Part shown: positions 28,264 to 40,690 of the stretch, one piece after another | How the letters are laid out: each line of letters begins with the position of its first letter | Numbering within the stretch: position 1 is the first letter of the stretch | NCBI GenBank assembly: GCA_018296165.2 | Contig: JACKQL020000110.1 | Location: 92,284 to 156,283, forward strand | Length of the DNA stretch: 64,000 nucleotides | From: Termitomyces sp. T153 | Lineage: Eukaryota > Basidiomycota > Agaricomycetes > Agaricales > Lyophyllaceae | Reading direction: 5' to 3' | The notes under the pieces: model-generated | What the model was told of the DNA's origin: nothing | The model's input: the letters and a program-made list of their open reading frames with translations, nothing else | Databases searched by the model: none | Program-made: the position numbers and the translations under genes

Positions 28264-28860
28264 ATGGAAAAGTGGAGACGACGATGGATCAGAGCAACCC
28301 CCGCGGGCGGCTTTGAGAAGGCGAACAAATTCCCACCCTCGTGGAAACCGAGGGAACACGTGTGGAAAGCCCCAAGAGAGATATTCAGCAGGCTGACACA
28401 GTGCAGAAGGAAACACGAATTTATCGGTCAGTACTACACCAGATTTGTACCTAATGAACGGAAAGAGTGCCCATGCGGAGAACCACTCCAAACGAGGGAC
28501 CATATAATACGAGAATGCACTCGATACGAGGAGTACAGCGAAATACTGAGGGAAGCCGACCAAGGCCTTGGTATGGAGACCCTCCTAGGATCGAAGGAAG
28601 GTCTGACGGCAATGATAAAGTTCTTGGAAAAATCGGGAGCCTTCACAAAGACCGGACTTCCACGCGAGCGAGTGTGGCTAAACCGACGGCGGATGACGAA
28701 GAAAAAGACAGAGAGAGGGAGGAAGAGGAGGAAGGGAGCTTAAGCATGGAAGAGGGGGAAATAATGAGTCGGACGAAGGAGAGGAAGGGGAGTGAGCAGG
28801 GAGGGTGGGAGGAGAGGAGAGGAGGATGAAGGAGAGGAGAGGAGGATGAAGAAACCCCAG
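28264..28860 (+). mobile_element. 5'-truncated LINE (Tad1-like) ORF2 C-terminal fragment
   Basis: The 159-codon frame at 28264-28743 resembles the extreme C-terminus of fungal LINE polymerases. A helical LTQCRRKHEFIGQYY segment is followed by a Cys/His cluster (ECPCGE ... RDHIIRECTRYEE), and it ends in a basic tail. Reverse transcriptase and endonuclease domains are absent, as expected for a 5'-truncated insertion. A perfect 20 bp tandem repeat (GGAGAGGAGAGGAGGATGAA at 28811-28830 and 28831-28850) lies in the 3' region and may be the LINE tail. Family placement is from the pattern of the Cys/His cluster only. Confidence 0.65.
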
Positions 28861-29397
28861 GACTGACGGACGGACGAAGATATCGGTGGACAGGAAGGCG
28901 AGGATCGAGACAACGAAGCGCCAGCCTCAGGTGCAGGGAAAGAGTAGGGGACAGTAGATGAGGGATCTAATTTCCGAGAAAGGGTCTCAACAGCAAAGCA
29001 ACTGGGATCACGGACACCTTATCATCACGCACGATGACGAGCCAAACTGCCAACAGACCGACACAAACGCAGAAAGGCGATGTATGGATTAAAGATATTT
29101 GAGCGACGATGACGACAGTCACCGCGTACAGTACATTAGACATAAACCCACTAGGTTGTGACGGGAGAGTCACCCAGTAGTGTAGCTTGCCGGCGGTTAA
29201 ATTTTATTCATGGGTTATATATCGGCATCAAAGCGTGAGCTATACCTAGTCGATACTCTCACGCGAGCATCATTCTCTTCTTCTACATTCCTTCACATAC
29301 TTGACCACATATTGCGCTGGCGCTGTTTCACTTTTTCGCTTTTTATCACTTTTTGTCTTGTCTGTGCAGTATTTGCGGAGATTTCGCATCTTAATTT

Positions 29398-31126
29398 ATG
29401 GCAATCATACAATATCAATCTGCGCACAGGTTCGTGGATCTGTCTAAAACCCTGGTGTGCCCGCCATTGAAACATGCTCTGCTTGTTGGAATCAAGTACA
29501 CGCGTGACAAGGAGCTGGTGGGAGATAGTGCCAACGCCCTCAAGGGTCCACACAACGACGTTTTTGCAATGAGACAGCTGTTACTAATTGGTAAGTGTCT
29601 ATTATCCATTCATCCCGTTCCTTAATCTTCCACGACTACACAAGATTGCTACGAGTGTTTACCAGAGAATATCGTGGTTCTTGTGTATACAGACGACCCT
29701 CTTCAGACACAGCCTACGGAAAATTCAGATGCTGGACATACAATCCAAATTGAGAGCAAGAGCTTGAGTGAGGAGGACAGTCTGGACGAATGCTGTTCTT
29801 TCACTGAGCTTCAGTCATGTTAAGACTGACATCATCATCATCTAAGGTATCATACCGAGAGACAGAATTGATTACAGATAACGTGAGTGAGGTCCTATCT
29901 TTCCAACCGCTTTTGTTTCCTATCCGAGCCGAAAGGAGCTTCGGCGGTATCTAGTGGATCTCATGCCAATCGAAGGTAATCTTGTGGTATAGTTTTCTCA
30001 TCATGATACGAAGTCCGCCTCTGGCGGTCTTTTTCACCAGGTAGTATACGATCCATGTCACTCTGCATATGTCACTCTGCATCGTTTCTAAGTGAGAGAT
30101 ATGTCCTTGTCTTGAGGTTTGTTCAATAGCATCTCAGATCTGGAGCACACCCAATGCAATCAAGTCTACGTTCCCTGGATGTCTAAGGGGAAGCGAAGGT
30201 CTGGCTCTAGGCTCAGCGGTGATGGTATGTCTCCATACATTTTTGCCTTCTCTATCTCATCGCTTTCAGTTCGGCGCCAGACTATAGGAATGATGTGTGG
30301 TTTGAGCTCCCAGTTATAGTCTTACACAACACTGTAATTCTCTCCCCGTAAATTCATTGAAACAACCGAAGCAAGTACATCCATCAAGGACGACGTCGAC
30401 GTACCATATTCCATTTCCCCTTCATTACAAGAGTCTCGGAGGTCTCAGGACGCGGTCAATGACAATAAAGTCGGGACTCAAACCCTGGTGTAGTGCACCT
30501 TCGTCACTCATCCAGCAGTGTAACTCTCCAGACTCAATGTGCGCGTGCGACGGATGGTATCTACCAGAGGCACCAAAATTTGCAAACGTTGTACGTCTTT
30601 CCCTTCTTTTTCGTCTTGGTAATGTAACCTCACGACGTGACAAATGGATAGCACTTTCAGCATGCAACGAGGAGTTGTCCTGGGAGGATTCCGATAGCTC
30701 CTTCATGACTATGGTATGTGCCGCTCAATTAAAATATCCACTTGGAGCACAAGTGACTGTCTCTACAGCAGGCTGTGGTGAGAATTCTGAGTACGCTTCA
30801 TTGGATATATTACTGTTTTTACAGAACTTCAATCTGTTCGCAAGGATCTAACCCACATCCTCAAATACATCACTTTCTTTGTCATGTCAGGTACTATATC
30901 TTCTCATAGCTCCAGGTCCCTTATGGCTGATCTACTTCATGTTAGCCATCACCTTCATGCCATGTACTTGTGGCTACGTGATAGCGGGCCAAGGTTCCGA
31001 AAACGAGTAAGGGAACTCAATAAGAAGCGAGCGGCGAAAGGTCTTCCTCCTTGGTACCTGCCTCTAGAACTTGAACTAGATATGGATAACTGTTTGTGTT
31101 TTCTGGAATCTGTTTCTGAACTTTGA
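29398..31126 (+). pseudogene. Decayed caspase-fold (metacaspase-like) gene
   Basis: Pieces of a peptidase C14 domain appear in order. They are a first strand KHALLVGIKY with a GPHNDVFAMRQLL helix (29398-29590), an ENIVVL...DD segment after intron 29591-29644, ITDNELRRYLVDLMP (after an intron ending near 29,935), and a CHSASFL/LEHTQCNQVYVPW block around 30,075-30,190. A C-terminal ALSACNEELSWEDS block follows (about 30,640-30,710), and a tail ends at 31126. Several blocks are out of frame with one another. A TGA falls where the catalytic Gly-His would be (about 29,800), and a 14 bp tandem duplication sits on the catalytic Cys codon. Conserved intron positions suggest it was a working gene not long ago. 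It would have been a cysteine peptidase of programmed cell death or proteostasis. Confidence 0.65.
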
Positions 31127-31742
31127 ATCAATCATTGCAATTCATACGGATCTCAAGTCATCATCCCATCATACGTTGATCGTTCCCATCCGATATTGCT
31201 GTGCACCTAGATACGTCTGAACAGCCTCAGTATGCCTCGTGGAATCCTTAACGAACAATTTATTTGTCTTACTGTGATACATGCACACCGTTGACATAGT
31301 TATCCTTTCAATGAACTTTTCTCTCAAAATCGAGTGACTGGATAAATAAAATTTGTTTGTTAACCGCAATCTTGGTGTCTTTCTTGCGGTCAGTTTGCAC
31401 TAGCTACATTTTTTGCCGTTGTTGTAAGGTTGATGTTGATGGGGAATGATTGCAAGCAATAGTAGGGACCCAGGTGTGTTTTCCTGTGCCCTTGCACATC
31501 AACCTGTGTTGCATCGCCCAAGCTTCCGCCACAAATTTTGCCACTTGACCAGCATAGCATCAAGCTTTGTTTTCTATACCTTTCACCTCTTGTCTGTGGA
31601 GTATTTTCTGCTTTTCGTTGTTCCTAGAAAGGCTGCCATTTACACTGTGTCGATAACTTATTGGGGTCGCGCAACGTTAACACAACAACGTCCAGTCGCG
31701 TCGCGGCGTTACTCTTCCTTCGCCATAGCTGTTCATTATCAC

Positions 31743-33006
31743 ATGCGAAGATCTTTCCCGCCAATCAAGAGTAGCATCTTCTCACCGGTGAGTCATCTTT
31801 CATGATGATGCGCAACTTAATCGAGTATGTGTGCCTCCTGTAGCTTGTGAAGGCGGCCGAGAAGTTCCGGAGCCGAGGTTCTGTTAGGCAGGTATTGTCT
31901 GAAGTTGTGCCTCCAAAAGAACCTACCAGGCGTGCGCTGCTCGTTGCAATAAACTATCCCAATCTTCCGCATCTGGACCGTTTAGAAGGGCCGCAACGAG
32001 ATGTCGAGAAACTTAGGGACATACTTATCAGTGAATATATCTTTGTGGCATTTAATTGTATTCATTGATCCCGATATCGTCTCCTGCTACAGATAGATAC
32101 CAATACCAGCAGGAGTTGATCACTATTCTTACGGACAAAGAAGGCATATCAGCTACATACTATCCGACAAGGGAGAATGTTGTCAGTCCAAACCTTCTGC
32201 TTTCTCTTCTCTTCAAACCCACCAATATTTCTCGACTGAACCCACAGCTAAAGCATCTTCGACATTTCTATGACGGACAAACGCCCGGTGACCAGTATTT
32301 ATTCTACTGTGAGTTTAAGTATTAGCTGGTGCCGCTTGATGTTGGTTGCTACAAGGCTTGATAGTTGCTGGGCACTCATTCCAATATGAGACGGAGGATA
32401 AGAGAGAGGAGGACAGAAAGGATGAGTGTATGTACGGCATCATTTACTTCTACTCAACATATATCTCACGAGTCCAACGATCAGTTCTCTTACCCAGTAT
32501 TGATCGGGAGACCTTTGAAAAGCTCAAGGAAGATACTGAAAAATATAAAGGTTATGGGATCGTTGATGATGTATGTTTCCCAATGCCAGATATACTTTCT
32601 TGCATTTTCCTTTTCTCAAGATTTCAACTTCCAGGTACTCGCAGAATACTTAGTCAAGCCTCTGAATGACGCGAGTCGCTTGACTGTAAGTGGATTTTGC
32701 TTCTGTCTATCTGCAGAGGTAACCACAGAAGTAAGGCCATTTTCGACACGTGTCATTCTAATACCTTGCTTGGTGAGTCGCGTCAAATCATTCCTCTTTG
32801 TCTTTGGGTGCCGATTCTCCACAAGATTTACCCCATCATCGATGTAATCGGGTATCTAACTGGAAGAGCCTTTGTAAGTCAGGCTGTTCTTTTATATTTT
32901 TCTGTATATTAATCTTTTTCTTCGTTTTCCAGTTCGTAGAGCAAAACGACGTTGTATATTGAATCCACCTTATACTGCCGCAAAAAAGACTCATATTTTT
33001 TATTGA
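31743..33006 (+). CDS. Caspase-fold (metacaspase-like) protein, C-terminally truncated
   Basis: Ten exons splice into a continuous 246-residue frame. The introns are 31788-31843, 32031-32092, 32182-32247, 32309-32364, 32428-32484, 32571-32634, 32686-32735, 32773-32825 and 32874-32932. The p20-like domain is complete: RRALLVAINY, the LEGPQRDVEKLR helix, the ELITILTDKEG strand, the catalytic His in YFAGHSFQYE and the catalytic Cys in AIFDTCHSN. The product stops soon after DLPHHRCN, so the p10-like half seen in family members is missing or lies beyond a frame break. It is the tandem neighbour of the decayed copy at 29398-31126, about 0.6 kb downstream on the same strand. It could be a truncated but expressed protein or an early pseudogene. 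Confidence 0.65.
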
Positions 33007-34280
33007 GATCACGAAATGTCTTTTGGACGTGAGATGCTTGAGACAACGATGCACCCTTCCGACCAGCCACGGTCGTGCAATGGATATCGGGACGAATGTC
33101 GCCGCATGAAAGGTGTCAGGAATAACGTCGTGAGTTTCCTATCTCATGTTATAAATCTGGACACATCTCACCATGGAAAATCTTGAAGATATGTCTATCA
33201 GCGTGCAAAGACTCACAGGAAGTCTGGGAACATAGTAAATTTCTGTCTATGACTAGTGTCAGTCCCTTTTGTGAATGTTCCTACGGAAAGATCGCTCAAT
33301 ATAATCTTTAAAGCTGTTAGTTAATTTCTTAGGTGAAGTCATTATATCTATAGTCCACAGCTGACTAACTAAATCGGTGTTAAGCTCAAGAACAGAACTA
33401 TCGTCCTACTCTTAAGAAGACGATGCGCGCTGTGAGGTACGCTTACTAGCAAGATTTTAATTGATGATAATTGTGACTTGAGATGGTCTAGTGCATGCAA
33501 GAAGAAGACGTGGCTCAAGAAAAGAGAGAAATCAGCTCCACAGGTAAGCGATGATCCTCTGTTCATTTTCTAGTGTACTGAAGAACTCATATTTGCGGTG
33601 GCAATAGCTGTCAAGCCGTTATCCCGCAGTACGTCTCATCTAGTATGGGGCAGAAATAAGGTCTAATCTTTTTGTTTAGCGAATGAATTCGTTCTTCTAC
33701 CTCTGAATGCATTGCCTAATTATGATACCGCGTCACCATTCATCTATTACACCTCCCAGTCCTGACAGCATCTCATTAGCTTAGTGTCACTATATAATAT
33801 ATTGTGCTTTCTCGTATTATATCCCTCGTGATCGTACAGACGTATTATGTTACCACACTTCATAATTTTATCTGTCCCATGGCTTAAATCCTTCCGGACA
33901 TACAATGCAAGAAGGCCTTGGAAGGATGACGGATGGACGGATCATCTGTGCATTCGCAAATGTCGATTTTGAAATCGATCAACATGACATTGGCGAAAAG
34001 CCCAAAACCAAAACCGTATTGACTATCATAGGGCTCAATGAAAATGGGACATAATTGAGGCAATGTCTATGCTTTAAATGGTGAAACGTGGATGCCGGTG
34101 TCTATCCGGATCGTGAAGACTGCTTCTTAGCAATCCAAAAGATAGGAACTCAGTTCTCAGTCAAGTACATATCTGTAATTCAGAGAATAGACCGGACGAG
34201 GGTAACATTGACGTTCACATCCCTCAAAAACAGCTTGTCTAGGGCCAGGGTCAAATCGGACGATAGAAAGTGTTTTACGG
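33007..34280. other. Region after the caspase-fold pair, possible decayed C-terminus
   Basis: Short intron-like segments (for example a GTAAGC donor near 33,545 followed by an AG near 33,583) hint that this was once the 3' part of the upstream gene. I could not recover a caspase p10 motif, and no other gene is recognised. Confidence 0.25.
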
Positions 34281-34289
34281 CTTTCGAAA

Positions 34290-34663
34290 TTCATAGGGAA
34301 GCAGGAAATTGTCACTCAAATATCTATCGATCAGAAGAATGCGTCCACATCCTTCGAAACTGACTAGTTAAAAGACATCAGAGGTTAAGAAAGAGGACAG
34401 GAGAAAGTTGTACAACATATACCTGACGCCAAACTGTGATCTCGAAACTCGTGATTTCCCATGGTCCGTACTTAGGGTTAGTGTTCGCCGGTGCTATGAG
34501 TTTGGCTCCCAAAAATGTACCCGTAAGCATTGGCTTATTATAATCCCACTCATCCGGTAAAAAGCCTGTGCAAAGGTCTCATACCAGAAACTTAGTAATG
34601 AACTTACTATATACCCCCATAAAGATCAATTGTCCTTTTAACGAACTCAGTATATTCAGTAAC
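34290..34663 (-). pseudogene. Minus-strand gene fragment of unknown family
   Basis: Two exons join cleanly across intron 34566-34614: the first encodes TEYTEFVKRTIDLYGG and the second (34423-34565) begins GFLPDEWDYNKPMLTGTFLG and contains YGPWEITSFEITVWRQ. A third block after intron 34364-34422 reads EGCGRILLIDRYLSDN, but it is one base out of frame with the second exon. The splice pattern and protein-like sequence argue for a real gene that has broken. I do not recognise the family, and no flanking exons were identified. Confidence 0.4.
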
Positions 34664-34699
34664 GCTGACTAACATACTCGATTGACATTCCTCATGAAG

Positions 34700-37600
34700 G
34701 TGAAAAACTTATTTTACCATCCTTGAGATCACTCAAGTATGACCATGACTACATGCTGTGCAATCAACAACTCAACGCTCTCACGGATCTTAAGAGACAA
34801 CAAGAGCACATTTAAACAGCTCGCGAACGATGCATGCACACTCGTGTATATTATCAGCTGCAATGATGGCCAGTAATCATCCAGTAACGCCGACATATTT
34901 GGAGTACACGAGAGAGTTGCATGAGTAAGTCTGATGTCTTGCACATTTCTATACATCTAATTGATCGAAGGCAATCAGAAAGTTGCAAGAGATTGATGAA
35001 TTCGAAAAAGCCCGATCTTCAAAAGACATAGCACTTTGCATCGTTTAGAACAGATCAGGTGCGGCAGTGATACAAGAATTCCGTGAGCATTTGAGGCAGT
35101 CATTAGATGCATTCGGTATGTTATTGTCGTACTTTTGTCCATGTACTTTGCTTGGCAAACGATTGCAAGCCTAAGTCCAGCATCTCAATCCAAGATACAC
35201 TTACGTCGATACAAGAACAACTCATCGATATCCAAAACCAAGTCAATATAGAATAGCAATAGAAACGAGAAGAAGTGCTGTCGATGCGTACAAGAAAAAG
35301 GAACCGTTATGATGAAATGACGAAGTTGGCGGATGAACCCATTCAGCGGTGGTCAAGAATGGTCTGGAATTGAACTCGACAGGAACCAGCGTACAGCTGG
35401 GCCAGATGCGTTTATGATCGCTGTCCTGAACAACGTTAATGATGCTGAAGTCATTGGTGCAGATATGATGGCTGTTGGCGATGACACCAGAAGGCGGACC
35501 GAATACAATTTCCGTGATCAATAACTTTACAAGGTTGAAGATTCATGGTGGCGTCTTTGGAGCGGTAGGCAGCAGTGTATATACCTAGTTGTGCCAAGGA
35601 TGTCAAGGTAAGCGCTGTGTGTTTGTTGGTTGGCATTTAATAAAAGCCACGAAGCCGGGTCAGATACACGTGCACACGGCAAAAAGGACCATGGGCATCT
35701 GCTATTCATTAGTAAGAGACATGTATGTAGTGGTCGCGGCATCTTGGACAAGACTCTAGCCATTGATTGCGATCATAGGACATGTAATATACAGTTGAGA
35801 CGAGTAACTAGTACACACGTGAGGCCTCCCGAGTCCTGATTTGCACCTGAAAAAACCATCAGTACTCATTGTTCCACCTGTCAACTCGATACCACCCAAG
35901 TTCAAACGGCATGTGATGACCGCATGACAAGTCGTTCTTCTGTTCCAGTTACCCTTGATGCATGATAGTCAACACCGTTGAAAGGTTGAACTCGTGAGAA
36001 TTTCTGTCGGAGCCAACACATCTGATCCGACCTACCGCTATAGGCTGCACTTTTCTATTCGACAAAGGAAAGGCAAGAAACGGAAACGTTGTCGAGTCTC
36101 CTTCGTGTTTCTACGGCCAAACTGAATTCAATGTGAATGGATGCGCCCAAACGTCTGGTTGTTGATTGTAGGCAGCCTTAGATGTGACTCTGCAGTCTCT
36201 ACTTTTTCCATCGCTATCGACATTCTTGATATGAGTTCTCGCGCCAAACACCATCTAGAAACGACTGGCTCTTTCCCAGAATTCTAACCCCGAACTTGGA
36301 CAACATGTCCTCCCGCTGAGTTCAATATCGTCGTCTCATCTCGTCTTCCTGTCATGGTCTTCGGAACGTCTACAGCCAGTCTTGGTACCACCGACTCATT
36401 TCGGGGTCCTTACGCTACAACACTATTCAGAAGAGTCACTTATTTATTGGAGACTATTTCAACGTGGTACATGCCCAAGAACCCACTTGTACGAGACAGC
36501 CTGAGTGTATGCGCTCTTACCATTACTCTCAACCCAAAACAATCGATAGAGGGAAGGCAGACTAGTTTCTCTGCTGCAGGATGAAGTAGAGGAATCCGAA
36601 GCCATATACGCTCGTCTCTGCTTCGTGGCTTCTGTAATGTCTATTCTGGATTTGGGGAATAAACCATTTCCGTTCCTCTAATCCTCTCTGATGACTACCG
36701 CGACCAATTTCTGTCCTCGATCTCCACGTCTTTCTGTCTCCCCACGTTAACGGAAAGCTTTCTTCTTTCTCCTTCTTTCTCCTTCCCACTCCCTGTATTT
36801 TCCCTCCTCACGCACCCCTCATACTTTCAGGCATCGCTTTATAACAGGAAACACTAAATCATTGATTGATGGCTTTAGAAGAAGACTTGGTACGAGCTGG
36901 ATTTTGAGACGCGGTTTAAGATTATGATGGTTTTCATCTTTCAATTGAGCTGCAACGTTAGCGTGAGTTTCGTCATTCAGCTTTTCGGGGCTGGCTGTAA
37001 TACTGATAAGTCTCATGAAGGATGACAACCAGTTGCCAGAGTCGATATTCGGGACCCACTCATGACTTTGGCTAGCGAATGATGAGACAAAGCGACGCGC
37101 CTATGCGGTCGATCTGCGAACGAACCGAGTTCCAATCACGAGGGATATACCTCACTGTAAGTTTCGTCAAAGAACAAAAGCAACCCCGTGATGATCCAGA
37201 ACCGTCGACGGTGATCAACGGCATGGAAAGTAGATGCTCGTGGTACATGCGCAAGAGCTGGTTCATAGACTGGCAGATACTTATCCTACTTCCGGCTGCG
37301 GAAGTGTATGTACCATTCCTATCACTGGCATTCTAGGGCCAACGGGAGAAGACAATTTTCTTATTTCCAGGTCGCAATATAGCCATCAGGGCCACAGTTT
37401 CTTAGCTTGCGTCTACTATTTCGTGACCCTAACGTCTCTCTAGTTACCAGCTTGGGGATATCAGTGTCACCAACCTCGTTCTGTCTATCCTCTGAACTAG
37501 GGCTAGCTATTCTACCCATTAACTCTGTCTCACTCCGGATCTTGAAAGCCGGGAAACATATCCATGGCTAGGTAGTTCTGAGGGATGCGGCCGATCCTCT

Positions 37601-39289
37601 CGATTAACTGCGTACTCGTCCAAGAATCTCAACTCCTCTCCCGGAATTCGCAGGACTGGGAAATAATTTGATTCGACAATAGTGTCTATATTCCGTTACT
37701 TTGGCACCAAGGTTGTGCTTCTCACGCTCGGCTGGTTAGATCGCGGGTCCATCAATGACAGTCAATAGTAGGTGTAATATTGTGTCGTTCTAGCGCATGT
37801 ACAATCTTCACGAGCTCTGCCATGAGACGTCACGGAGTACCATATCATATAGATAGAAACTTAGAAATATGATCCTGACCATGTAATAGCACATGGCGAC
37901 GTCCAATTTTCAAAAGACGCCAACCATATTGCTTACCTGTGTAGTTCATAATAAAAATTCCAGAGAACCAAGGAAAAGTTACTCATAGAATTCGACTGAG
38001 CGTGAAGAGACAGTGGGAAAGAGCTAAGGGGCAATGACCCTATAATAACAATTAGTCTAAGGGCTGCCTTTGAACGTGTTCTGGATTCTATATGCGAAAA
38101 ATAGACGCAGAGAGTCCGGGCGAGGTAATCCAGGATTAGATTAAGTATCTAAGTATCAGGATTCGCCTATTGATCATCGTCCAACGATCAATCGACACTC
38201 ACAACTACAGCTGCGTGAGTAATTAGCGTGCCATAATGCTTGACTGCCCTTGGTTGAATATAAGAAAGGACGAATGGCCTCAAATAACTATGCAAGAAGC
38301 AGAGTGAGAATTTTCTGGCCACATCGGACCGGGCCTGATCCGAAACGCTCTGATTCGACGGATGGAATTGAGAAGTTTTCCTCGCACGTTTTCCTTCACT
38401 CGGATGAGGTACTTGGTACTTACCAAGCGTTTGCCTCCAAGGAGCGTCGGAACCAAAAACATACGAAGACTTCAAAAACGGACTCCTATGCCTAGAGGAA
38501 CAGGGGGACGACAGAGGTGATATAGTCAGTGCTTGAATACGGACGTCAAGTTTATGGATGGCTACTCGTCTGATTGCTTGCATACCCACATCTTACTTTG
38601 CGGTTGTTGACGTGTTTCCGGTGCCGTCGTCTTTGGTGATCACTCTACTTGAGTACTGCTGACAGGTCTCATTCTCAGCGGACAATCTTCTCGATGCGCT
38701 ACACGGCCTCGTCTCTAGGATGAACTCTGACAACGCGAATCTTGGTCGCATCTAGCATCTTTCTCTTCTCTTCGCACCTCCATTCAACTCTCTTCAGCAC
38801 TACGCCCCTCCGAAATGTCTCTTGGTCACCTACCTCTGCACTATCATTACAGGGCACGAACGTCGGACTACCTAGGATCTGCGCAAAGAGTCTAGTCGTA
38901 GCACGGTACTCAGCCCGGATTGTGAAGCGCCGGCTTCGCAGTGTATGCAGACTAAGACAACTGGTTCAAGAAGACAGAGCCGGAGTATGATAAAGTGGAA
39001 TACGGTTCGACCTGCAGGAGGAAGTTTCTGTCCTTTATCTCCCGGCATCTCTAATAAGGTCTATCGGCTCGGAAAAATATGAGCCGCTATTTGTCGACCT
39101 GAATCTCCACCGGATCTGGAGGGCTAGACAACCACCCTGGCTATCGAATTCAACGTGGCGTGTCTCTTCCGTCATCCTGGCTTGCAACATCGATGTAGCT
39201 TTGTTCGCATCTGCGCAGTTCAGGAATATCAGCCCATTATCGATAGGCGATATGAAATCATGATATTGATACCAACCAAAAAAAAGAAA
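34700..39289. other. Long region with no supported gene
   Basis: The base composition is ordinary and CG is present. Open frames are short (up to 133 codons, at 38188-38589 minus), do not join through credible introns, and match no family I know. A short frame near 35,040-35,330 reads as helical protein but is interrupted by stops. Decayed genes or elements are likely, but none can be named. Confidence 0.4.
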
Positions 39290-40690
39290 ACCGGTCAGAT
39301 CGGTAAGTAGAATAAAAAGCGGAAGCGAAATACCAGACACAACTGCATATGGTGCTTGTCTCTTTACTACTGGTGTGAGTTTGTTGTACTGACGGACCTC
39401 ATGAGGAATAGGGAGCGAGTAGGATTATGCACGTCACTTAGAGGTACTCGGACTGACTAGCGACCGACAAGAGGAAACTGAAGCGTCTATGCGGTAGATT
39501 GTCTCTTTGGCGATGATGCGCCGACATAGGTTTGCATGAGGTATTTCAGACATTGTATGAGCCGACGAGACGAGAGAAGACGAATATCACGATCTTGCAT
39601 CGGTTCTCCTGTTTTGTGACCTCTGATGTCTCGGTAGTATCAATTCCTAGATCGGTAAGTAGAACAGAAGCGGAAGCGAAATTCCAGACGCAACTGCATA
39701 TGGTGCTCGTCTCTTTACTACTGGTGTGAGTTCGTTGTACTGACGGACCTCATGAGGAATAGGGAGCGAGTAGGATTATGCACGTCACTTAGAGGTACTC
39801 GGACTGACTAGCGACCGACAAGAGGAAACTGAAGCGTCTATGCGGTAGATTGTCTCTTTGGCGATGATGCGCCGACATAGGTTTGCATGAGGTATTTCAG
39901 ACATTGTACGAGCCGACGAGAGAAGACGGATTTTTTTTTGTAGAGATCACGATCTTGCATCAGTTCTCCTGTTTTGTAACCTCTGATGTCTCGGTAGTAT
40001 TAATTCCTAGATCGGTAAGTAGAACAGAAGCGGAAGCGAAATTCTAGACGCAACTGCATATGGTGCTCGTCTCTTTACTACTGGTGTAAGTTCGTTGTAC
40101 TGACGGACCTCATGAGGAATAGGGAGCGAGTAGGATTATACACGTCACTTAGAGGTACTCGGACTGACTAGCGACCGACAAGAGGAAACTGAAGCGTCTA
40201 TGCGGTAGATTGTCTCTTTGGCGATGATGCGCCGACATAGGTTTGCATGAGGTATTTCAGACATTGTATGAGCCGACGAGACGAGAGAAGACGAATATCA
40301 CGATCTTGCATCGGTTTCTCCTGTTTTGTGACCTCTGATGTCTCGGTAGTATCAATTCCTAGATCGGTAAGTAGAATAAAGAGCGGAAGCGCAATTCCAG
40401 ACGCAACTGCATATGGTGCTCGTCTCTTTACTACCGGTGTGAGTTCGTTGTACTGACGGACCTCATGAGGAATAGGGAGCGAGTAGGATTATACACGTCA
40501 CTTAGAGGTACTCGGGCTGACTCGGTAGATCATCTTTTCTTGACCAGAGTCTCTTGGTTGAATCTTGGCGATGATGAAACATTGTACGAGCCGACGCGAG
40601 AAGACGGATTTTTTTTTGTAGAGATCACGATTCTTGCATCAGTTCTTCTGTTTTGTGACCTCTGATGTCTCGGTAGTATTAATTCCTTTG
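39290..40690. repeat. Satellite of four ~355 bp units in A-B-A-B order
   Basis: The phrase AACTGCATATGGTGC recurs at 39341, 39692, 40052 and 40405, giving periods of 351, 360 and 353. Units 1 and 3 share GACGAGACGAGAGAAGACGA followed by ATATCACG. Units 2 and 4 instead share GAAGACGGATTTTTTTTTG followed by TAGAGATCACG and a later TATTAATTCC. Unit 4 has lost about 100 bases internally. Each unit contains CGGTAAGTAGAA and CCTCATGAGGAATAGGGAGC. No coding function is seen. Confidence 0.9.

Noticed and set aside
38188..38589. 133-codon minus-strand frame in an otherwise empty region
   Set aside because: No family resemblance, no intron support and no flanking gene structure. It is compatible with chance at this base composition.
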